Source: Pontibacter sp. E15-1 | GTDB lineage: Bacteria > Bacteroidota > Bacteroidia > Cytophagales > Hymenobacteraceae | Direction of reading: 5' to 3' | NCBI RefSeq assembly: GCF_022601975.1 | Contig: NZ_JAKVIR010000019.1 | Coordinates: 61,503-125,502, forward strand | DNA: 64,000 nucleotides | Shown here: in pieces, positions 58,527 to 64,000 of the stretch | Numbering within the stretch: position 1 is the first letter of the stretch | How the letters are laid out: each line of letters opens with the position of its first letter | The notes under the pieces: generated by a model | Told to the model about the DNA's origin: nothing | What the model saw: only the letters and a program-made list of their open reading frames with translations | The model's database searches: none | Position numbers and translations under genes: made by a program

Positions 58527-60110
58527 ATGGCTGCCATTACCATTCCAAACCGTCCCTTCTCCACTGAAATCATCACGGGCTTGATGTTGCCTGACGGGAT
58601 TTTCGAAACCACACTTGGAAAGCAGCGAATCAACGCTCATTTCACGAACACAGGGACAGGCACTATCGCTTCCTCGGAAATCTACCTAGAGAGCGCCTCA
58701 CACCCCAATATCGTAGTCACCCCCAGAACCCACTTTGTTTCCGGCATGAACGGGAACGCTTCCCGGGTCCTGTCCTGGGAGGCCAACTTCACAGGTGTGC
58801 CGGCAGGTGCCTATTATGTGAGCTTCATTGTAAAAGAGGACTCAGGAGAAAGCCGTATCATCAAAAAAATATTCGTGACCCAGGTACAGTTCGACGCCGC
58901 CACGGGCACGGTGTCAGCCGTGGTTCCCGAAGGCACGTTCCGGGTGAAGTTCACAGACCTGGTCCAGCCTCATGGCGGCTGTTGTGGCGGATCGAAAGGC
59001 AGACGCAAAACCCAAAGCGAGAATCCGCGCACGAATGCCACCGTTAATGACCCGAAAAGCTCACTTGTTGAATTCGCGCGCTCCTTCAACCGCTTTGGGG
59101 ACCTATTTTCGGGCCATGACCCTGAATTCACCTTCTGCACCGTGGGCTACCTTCCGCTCAGGCTGGAGGCATCCCTGACCCCCAGCCCGGCATTTCCGGG
59201 GCAGTACGGTGACCTGCCTTTTCAAGATCCGTGGTGGAAGGTCGTGTTGGCCATCATTGCAGTACTCCTGCTTATCGGGGCCGCCATTGCTGAGGCCGTT
59301 GATGGTACGGGCAGCGTGGGAGTTACCGCAGGCGGCACGTTCGATGAAACCACAGGCGATGCGGAATGCTGTAGCGTGGGCGCCTCCGGGGGAGGGACGA
59401 GTTATGTTGCTGCGGGGTTAGTGGCCGCCGCTGCCGCCGTGGCCACGGCGGCAGCGGCCTCTGACATCCGCGACCCGTTCCGGAGGGGCCAGGACAATAC
59501 CGTTCCTGCCCCGGGGGAACTGACACTAAGCGAGTCTGTGAAAATGCTGTTTAGGTACCCTGAGCCGGTAACTTTAGGCAAACCCTTTTCAGCCGGCCTG
59601 GATTGGACCTACACCCGGGTGACTACGGGTAATACCTATACTTTTGATGCCAGTGATACCAACCAGAACATACACGTGCTTTCCAAATATGAAATATCAG
59701 CCCCGGAAGTGGTGCGGACTTACAAGCGTGAACCTTTCCTTGTAGAAGCGAAGTTTTTTGATCAGGGAGGGCAACAGTTGAAGGGCAACGCATTGTTTGC
59801 ACAATGTTTCCTTATTGGTCCGAATGGGCAATATGAGAGTTTTGTCTTGCAGGATGATGGCGCAAACCCGGATTCCGCAGCTTCCGACGGGGTGTACACA
59901 GGCATATACTTCTTTAACCAGAAGCATAAGCCACAAGGCCTATGGACTTATTTCGTGATAGCTCAGGATGTCAATAACGCACAACCCGAAATGTCTCCTG
60001 AAGATGCCGCCCAAATTATAGGGGGCATGGTGCTGACCCATCAACTTACCCTAACATTCACCAATGAGGAGTGTGCTTTGGTGCCAGACGGGCATGTGCA
60101 GGTATTCTGA
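58527..60110 (+). CDS. Multi-domain protein with Ig-like, membrane and choice-of-anchor-X-type domains
   Basis: This 527-residue protein has no signal peptide. Residues 1-145 form Ig/APHP-like strands (GKQRINAHFTNTGTGTIASS). A PHGGCCGGSKGRRK loop follows at 148-161. One strong helix (236-256, WWKVVLAIIAVLLLIGAAIA) and an Ala-rich segment (293-312) suggest membrane insertion. The C-terminal domain (about 385-510) carries LQDDGANPDSAASDGVYTG, the choice-of-anchor-X/VWA-associated Ca-loop pattern. It is paired with the CARDB-like gene just upstream. The two probably act together, but I recognise no described system of this form. Confidence 0.55.
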   Translation: MAAITIPNRPFSTEIITGLMLPDGIFETTLGKQRINAHFTNTGTGTIASSEIYLESASHPNIVVTPRTHFVSGMNGNASRVLSWEANFTGVPAGAYYVSFIVKEDSGESRIIKKIFVTQVQFDAATGTVSAVVPEGTFRVKFTDLVQPHGGCCGGSKGRRKTQSENPRTNATVNDPKSSLVEFARSFNRFGDLFSGHDPEFTFCTVGYLPLRLEASLTPSPAFPGQYGDLPFQDPWWKVVLAIIAVLLLIGAAIAEAVDGTGSVGVTAGGTFDETTGDAECCSVGASGGGTSYVAAGLVAAAAAVATAAAASDIRDPFRRGQDNTVPAPGELTLSESVKMLFRYPEPVTLGKPFSAGLDWTYTRVTTGNTYTFDASDTNQNIHVLSKYEISAPEVVRTYKREPFLVEAKFFDQGGQQLKGNALFAQCFLIGPNGQYESFVLQDDGANPDSAASDGVYTGIYFFNQKHKPQGLWTYFVIAQDVNNAQPEMSPEDAAQIIGGMVLTHQLTLTFTNEECALVPDGHVQVF

Positions 60111-60449
60111 TGGATCAATGCTGTCATGTAGGTTCTAAGCCAACATCAAGACTCAATCCAGGGTGAGTGTAGAGGCTGTTTTAAAACCCATCCAGGCTGA
60201 AAAAGCAAACATCGTAAAACCGGCTAAACGCTGAGGAAATAGTTTTATGGCTATGATGTCTGTTCCTAAAATGGCTCTTAAATAGGTCGCAAAACAGTTC
60301 CTTAGGTTTTTTTCCTTTATTTTGGCCGATTTTGTGTCAACCTGTTTTAACACTAATCCACATGTATGATGTATTTGTTTGCTATGCTTTCATGTAAACA
60401 TTCTAGGTAGTGTACTAGAAGTAAGGATGAGATATCTGGGGAATTAGCA
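60111..60449. other. IS-derived intergenic remnant
   Basis: The segment 60171-60353 holds GGCTGTTTTAAAAC and CTGTTTTAACAC as direct near-copies. A minus-strand end (AAAACAGGTTGACACAAAATC) resembles the IS3 terminus seen at 29.4 kb. A short frame here (60353-60153) is transposase-like in composition only. It is probably a dead IS fragment. Confidence 0.35.
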
Positions 60450-60701
60450 ATGAAAAGCAGGAGATATAGAATAGAGATTGCCAAACCTTTATTTTATATG
60501 ACCACCTGTCTCCACTGCTATAGCCTTAATATAGTGAAAAACGGTAAAAGCTACTACGGAAAGCAGAACTATAAATGCCGTTATTGCTGCAGGCAGGCAG
60601 TAGAGCGAGCGCCCGAGAAGCTTTATAGCGGTGATGACTTGTTAAAGTCGTTGCTGTTGGAGCGTGTCCCTCTACATGCCATAGCCCGTGTTCTGAAAAT
60701 G
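60450..60701 (+). pseudogene. IS1-family InsA-like N-terminal fragment
   Basis: The sequence CLHCYSLNIVKNGKSYYGKQ followed by CRYCCRQAVER is the zinc-finger start of IS1 InsA-type proteins, and LKSLLLERVPLHAIARVLK is the helix-turn-helix. The frame is cut at about 60701 by the IS21 element. The missing catalytic part does not reappear directly on the other side, so a deletion accompanied the insertion. Confidence 0.72.
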
Positions 60702-60939
60702 GATAATCCGGAGTATACTGACCCCACCATCCGTAAGTAAATAGAGCCGGATTTAGTGGTTGCTGCACCAGGTAACTTCTGACATTCCGGCGGATACTGA
60801 CCCCTCGGGTAGCAGCAAAAGGCGGTAAACATTCCGGAGCAAGTTGACCCCTGGGTAAATTTCGGAGCAAGCTGACCCCATTGCTGTAACTATTGAATAG
60901 GTTTTGGTTCTTTGGTGCTATCACCAAAAGAGCGCACCG

Positions 60940-62505
60940 ATGGCAGGAAAACCAAAACCCATGAGCCAGATAAAACAACTTCTCCAACTCCACCAGCAGG
61001 GAAAAGGCATCAAGTTCATTGCCCGCAGCCTTGCCATCAGCAAGAACACGGTCAAGGCCTACCTGGCCCGGACGGCTGCCCTGCCCGAGAGCATTCCGCT
61101 GCTGCTGGCTTTGGAAGACCCGGTGCTGGAGGCCAGATACCATGCCGGCAACCCCGCCTACAAAGACGAGCGGTTCGAGTTCCTGAAAAGTCATTTTGAT
61201 TACTACACCCAGCAGCTCAAGCTGGTGGGCGTCAACCGCCGGCTGCTCTGGCAGGAATACCGCCAGCAGCGGCCACAGGGCTACAGCTACACCCAGTTCT
61301 GCTTTCACCTCTCCCAGCACCTGCTGGCCCGCAAGCCATCCATGGTGCTCCAGCACCAGCCGGCGGAGAAGCTCTTCATTGACTTTGCCGGAAAGAAGCT
61401 CTGCTATACCGATGCCGCGACCGGAGAGGTGATCGACTGCCATGTCTTTGCCGCCTGTCTGCCCTACTCAGACTACAGCTTTGCCATGGCTGTCCGGAGC
61501 CAGAGCATCTCCGACTTTCTCTATGCCCTGGGCTGCTGCCTGCATGAATTGGGAGGCGTGCCGCAGGTTCTGGTGCCGGATAATCTGAAGGCGGCTGTCA
61601 CCAAAGCCAGCCGCTACGAGCCTGACATCAACCGGTCTATGGAAGACTTCGCCAACCACTACCGCACCACTGTCGTGCCGGCCCGGGCACGCAAGCCTAA
61701 GGACAAGGCACTGGTGGAGAACCAGGTAAAGCTGCTCTACACCCGTGTCTATGCCCGCCTGCGCAACCGGCAGTTCTTTGACCTTCCCTCTCTCAACCAG
61801 GCTATCGCGGAGAAGGTGAAAGAGCACAACCAGACCAGGATGCAGCAAAAGCCCTGGAGCCGGGAAGAGCGTTTTCTCTCCACGGAAAAGCACTTGCTCT
61901 CACCCTTGCCCCGGCAGACGTTCGAGCTCAAGCATTACCGGGAACTGAAGGTGGCACAGAACAACCATGTCTACCTGTCAGAGGACAAGCACTACTACAG
62001 CGTTCCCTACTCCCATATCGGCACCAGGGTAAAACTCATCTACACCCGCTCCCTGGTCCGTGTCTACAGCAAGGGAGAGCAGATAGCCGTGCATGCAAGG
62101 AGCTGCCAGCCCAGTGGCTACTCCACCAGCAAAGAGCACCTGTGCTCGCACCACCGGCATTACCTGGAGCGCAGCCCGGAGTACTACCTGGAGAAGGCCG
62201 GGAAAAAGTCGGCGGTGCTCTGCCAGTTCATCGAGCTGCTCTTCGGGCAGAAGCGTTACCCCGAGCAGGTGTACCGCACCTGCGACGGCTTGCTGCGCCT
62301 GCAGAGCAAGGCGGCACCGGAGGACTTTGACAGAGCCTGCCGTCTGGCCATCGAGTGCCAGAGCTACTCTTACCGCTTCGTACGCAATGTGCTGGAAAAC
62401 AAGATGGCCTCCCATGCAGGGGAGCCAAAGCAGGATACGCCCTTGCCGGTGCACCAGAACATCCGGGGCCGGGACTATTACGCCCAGACAACCATTCATT
62501 TTTAA
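60940..62505 (+). CDS. istA: IS21 transposase IstA
   Basis: From ATG 60940 the protein has 521 residues. An N-terminal helix-turn-helix (GIKFIARSLAISKNTVKAYLA) precedes the DDE core with LFIDFAGKKLCY, QVLVPDNLKAAV and KDKALVENQVKLLY. The C-terminal Mu-type domain (HYYSVPYSHIGTRVKLIYTR) follows. It works with the IstB helper. It begins shortly after the multiple terminal repeats and is apparently functional. Confidence 0.92.
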   Translation: MAGKPKPMSQIKQLLQLHQQGKGIKFIARSLAISKNTVKAYLARTAALPESIPLLLALEDPVLEARYHAGNPAYKDERFEFLKSHFDYYTQQLKLVGVNRRLLWQEYRQQRPQGYSYTQFCFHLSQHLLARKPSMVLQHQPAEKLFIDFAGKKLCYTDAATGEVIDCHVFAACLPYSDYSFAMAVRSQSISDFLYALGCCLHELGGVPQVLVPDNLKAAVTKASRYEPDINRSMEDFANHYRTTVVPARARKPKDKALVENQVKLLYTRVYARLRNRQFFDLPSLNQAIAEKVKEHNQTRMQQKPWSREERFLSTEKHLLSPLPRQTFELKHYRELKVAQNNHVYLSEDKHYYSVPYSHIGTRVKLIYTRSLVRVYSKGEQIAVHARSCQPSGYSTSKEHLCSHHRHYLERSPEYYLEKAGKKSAVLCQFIELLFGQKRYPEQVYRTCDGLLRLQSKAAPEDFDRACRLAIECQSYSYRFVRNVLENKMASHAGEPKQDTPLPVHQNIRGRDYYAQTTIHF

Positions 62506-62527
62506 CCACTTTAACCTATACACCATT

Positions 62528-63244
62528 ATGATGCAGATTGAATCACAACTCCACCGCCTGCGCCTGCACGGCATGGGCCGCAGCTGGCAGGCACTGCTGG
62601 AAACCCGTAAAAGCCACGAGCTCAGCTTAAGCGAAGGGCTGGCCCTCTTGCTGCAGGCAGAGGAAGAGGACAGGGCCAACAGGCGCTTTGAGCAGCTGAA
62701 GAAGAATGCCCGCTTCCGCTACCAGGCCTCTGTGGAGGAGCTGCGGCTGGAGGCCTCGCGGGGGCTGGACAAGGGGCTGATACTGGGTCTTGCCACGGGT
62801 GAGTACCTGGCCAAGGCAGAGTCAGTGCTCATCAGCGGGGCCACCGGCTGCGGCAAGAGTTTTCTGGCCTGGGCGCTGGGGCACCAGGCCTGCGCCCAGG
62901 GCTACAAAGTAGCGTACTACAACGTGCAGAAGCTGCTGTTGCGCACCAAGATGGCCCGCCTGGACGGCACCATCTACAAGTTCCTGGAGCGGCTCTCTAA
63001 GATGGACCTGCTGATACTCGACGACTTCGGCCTGACGCACCTGGAGCAGCAGCGCCTGGACCTGATGGAGATAATCGAGGACCGCCATGCAAAGGCCTCC
63101 ACTATTATCGCCAGCCAGTTGCCGGTAGCCAGTTGGTATGATGTGATTGGGGAGGAAACCATAGCCGATGCCATTCTCGACCGCCTGGTGCACACCTCGT
63201 ACAGAATCGAGCTGAGAGGTGAAAGTCTGAGAAAAAAACAGTAA
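62528..63244 (+). CDS. istB: IS21 helper ATPase IstB
   Basis: The start is ATG 62528, 22 bases after istA; longer upstream frames read through istA in another frame. The 238-residue product has Walker A SGATGCGKS, Walker B LLILDDFG, sensor ASQLP and the C-terminal RIELRGESLRKK signature. It remodels target DNA for IstA. It is intact. Confidence 0.92.
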   Translation: MMQIESQLHRLRLHGMGRSWQALLETRKSHELSLSEGLALLLQAEEEDRANRRFEQLKKNARFRYQASVEELRLEASRGLDKGLILGLATGEYLAKAESVLISGATGCGKSFLAWALGHQACAQGYKVAYYNVQKLLLRTKMARLDGTIYKFLERLSKMDLLILDDFGLTHLEQQRLDLMEIIEDRHAKASTIIASQLPVASWYDVIGEETIADAILDRLVHTSYRIELRGESLRKKQ

Positions 63245-63312
63245 AATTGTCAGTCCATCGGACGCAATAAGCAAAACCTATCTCAAGGGGTCAGCATCAC
63301 CGGAATATCTAG

Positions 63313-63672
63313 GTGACAGGGCTGGTGGTGGGATTCCATCTGGGGGAGCGAAACACAGAAGGCGCTGAAGGGCTGTGGTTGAGCATCCCAGAGAGGGTAC
63401 GGGAGAGAGCGCTGATTTTCACGGATGGACTGGAGGCCTATGGTGCTGTCTTTGCTAAAGGACAGCACCAGCCAGAGGGCAAGAAGGAGACGACAAAGAT
63501 GGAGCGGCTCAATAACACCCTGCGCCAGAGATGTGCTAGACTAGTGAGGAAGACCCTTTCCTTCTCCAGGTCTTGGGAAAACCACCGATTAGCTATACGA
63601 TACTTCCTGCACTACTACAACATTGTAAACTGGCAAAAACACCATCCTTACTTTAAAGACAGTACCCTTTAA
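63313..63672 (+). pseudogene. IS1-family InsB-like C-terminal fragment
   Basis: The frame begins within the transposase core (VTGLVVGFHLGERNTEGAEG) and contains the C-terminal LNNTLRQRCARLVRKTLSFS and HRLAIRYFLHYYNI. It is the distal part of the IS1 element whose start lies at 60450. About 100 codons that should join the two parts, including part of the catalytic core, are absent. Confidence 0.75.
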
Positions 63673-63682
63673 AGACAGTACC
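63651..63682. repeat. 16-bp tandem repeat at the end of the IS1 remnant
   Basis: Two exact copies of CTTTAAAGACAGTACC, 63651-63666 and 63667-63682, span the stop codon of the InsB fragment. They may mark the IS1 terminus together with its flank. Confidence 0.7.
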
Positions 63683-63860
63683 CTTTTCTTGCTAATCAAA
63701 GGTATTGTCAACCTTAGGTATTTTCTTACAAACTCTTTCCACGTTTGGCATTCATAAAACCTTAGGAACTCATTTTGCAAATTTTGGGTCTCTGGATGCG
63801 TTTCCATAAACTCAAAACTGATTTCCTCACTTTTAGGAGTATTACTATTAACCTAAGTTG
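63683..63860 (-). pseudogene. Gene fragment cut by the IS1 element
   Basis: After an upstream stop the minus strand reads NTPKSEEISFEFMETHPETQ, NLQNEFLRFYECQTWKEFV and RKYLRLTIPLISKKR, which then runs into the IS1 end. The only ATG is at 63807. It looks like the N-terminal part of a gene broken by the insertion. No family is recognised. Confidence 0.4.
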
Positions 63861-63887
63861 TGTGGTAGAGATCCTATGAATAAAAAA

Positions 63888-63938
63888 GGCATGGCACGTA
63901 ATATTTAGTGACCAAACTAAATGTATTACCGCCATGCC
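63888..63938. repeat. Imperfect inverted repeat before the right-edge gene
   Basis: Segments 63888-63909 and 63916-63938 are imperfect inverted copies (GGCATGGC.. / ..CCATGCC, with ATTTAGT/ACTAAAT inside). It may be the end of a mobile element or the operator of the gene that starts within it. Confidence 0.45.
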
Positions 63939-64000
63939 CGACTTTACCGCCACCGATTTACAGGACGTGTTCGTCTATGCAATAATAGACGAATACTTGC
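63932..64000 (+). CDS. N-terminal fragment, possibly a transposase
   Basis: ATG at 63932 opens a frame that runs off the right edge (MPDFTATDLQDVFVYAIIDE). The DVF/IIDEY pattern resembles the N-terminus of IS982-like transposases, and an inverted repeat precedes it. Too little is visible for a firm call. Confidence 0.4.

Larger units (their letters stand above)
60702..63309 (+). mobile_element. IS21-family insertion sequence
   Basis: The outer ends match as GATAATCCGG (60702-60711) and GATATTCCGG (inverted, 63309-63300), and extend as CCGGAGTATACTGACCCC (60708-60725) against CCGGTGATGCTGACCCC (63303-63287). Internal copies CCGG...TTGACCCC-type lie at 60787-60804, 60834-60851 and 60862-60879, the multiple terminal repeats typical of IS21. 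IstA and IstB are both intact. No direct duplication of flanking bases is seen. Confidence 0.9.

Noticed and set aside
60526..61443. 305-codon minus-strand frame
   Set aside because: It crosses the IS21 terminal repeats and istA in antisense and shows no protein motif.

Overview
The window reads as a Bacteroidota genome, most likely the Pontibacter/Hymenobacter group (family Hymenobacteraceae). The support is a PKD plus type IX secretion (T9SS type B) C-terminal domain at the left edge, a carboxypeptidase-regulatory-domain TonB receptor, ECF sigma and putative anti-sigma genes, and promoters of the TTG-N20-TAnnTTTG class. Genus-level placement is inference. No tRNA, rRNA or CRISPR array was recognised. 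The number of insertion sequences, gene fragments and defence genes marks much of the window as accessory DNA (genomic island or large plasmid).

Region 1 (1-18.1 kb) is a metabolic and stress block: a VKOR-family redox protein, two GH15 glycosidases, an NAD-type 6-phosphogluconate dehydrogenase, a glucose-dehydrogenase-like SDR, a second SDR split by an in-frame TAG, a mercuric-reductase-like flavoprotein (two related flavoenzymes in all here), and several very small membrane or Cys-rich proteins. An IS481 transposase sits at 8.9-9.9 kb. A five-gene minus-strand operon (13.4 to 9.96 kb) joins a MerA-like reductase to an unannotated 56-residue CPC-motif protein, a DUF2156 protein and two unknowns.

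Region 2 (18.2-22.3 kb) is a complete mercury-resistance operon: an ArsR-type regulator, MerT fused to a MerP-like domain, a separate MerP, MerA with two HMA domains, and MerB with the expected Cys/Asp/Cys catalytic residues. Its promoter carries two ArsR-type operators.

Region 3 (22.7-39 kb) is a defence island. It holds an AbiE-type toxin-antitoxin pair with an inverted-repeat operator on its promoter; a SIR2-like protein followed by a membrane protein; an IS3 element inactivated by a 22-bp tandem duplication; a three-gene operon of MmeI-like DNA methyltransferase, DEAD-like helicase and GIY-YIG-type nuclease; an unknown 219-residue protein; and a second AbiE pair with tail-to-tail overlap and two long perfect palindromes upstream of the antitoxin. 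The methylase-helicase-nuclease operon is my best candidate for an under-described system.

Region 4 (39-44.2 kb) is a gene-poor graveyard of short repeats, small ORFs, plasmid-gene fragments (ArdC) and decayed IS1182 and IS1 transposases. Region 5 (44.2-54.1 kb) returns to ordinary chromosomal-type genes: ECF sigma/putative anti-sigma, a secreted protein, TspO-like protein, TonB receptor, Ca-type P-ATPase and CNNM/CBS protein. Region 6 (54.1-64 kb) is accessory again: a broken esterase with a 23-bp perfect inverted repeat that contains a stop, a GC-rich DUF3800-like gene beside a serine recombinase with candidate res sites, an unusual two-gene CARDB/choice-of-anchor-X pair, and an IS21 element nested in a deleted IS1.
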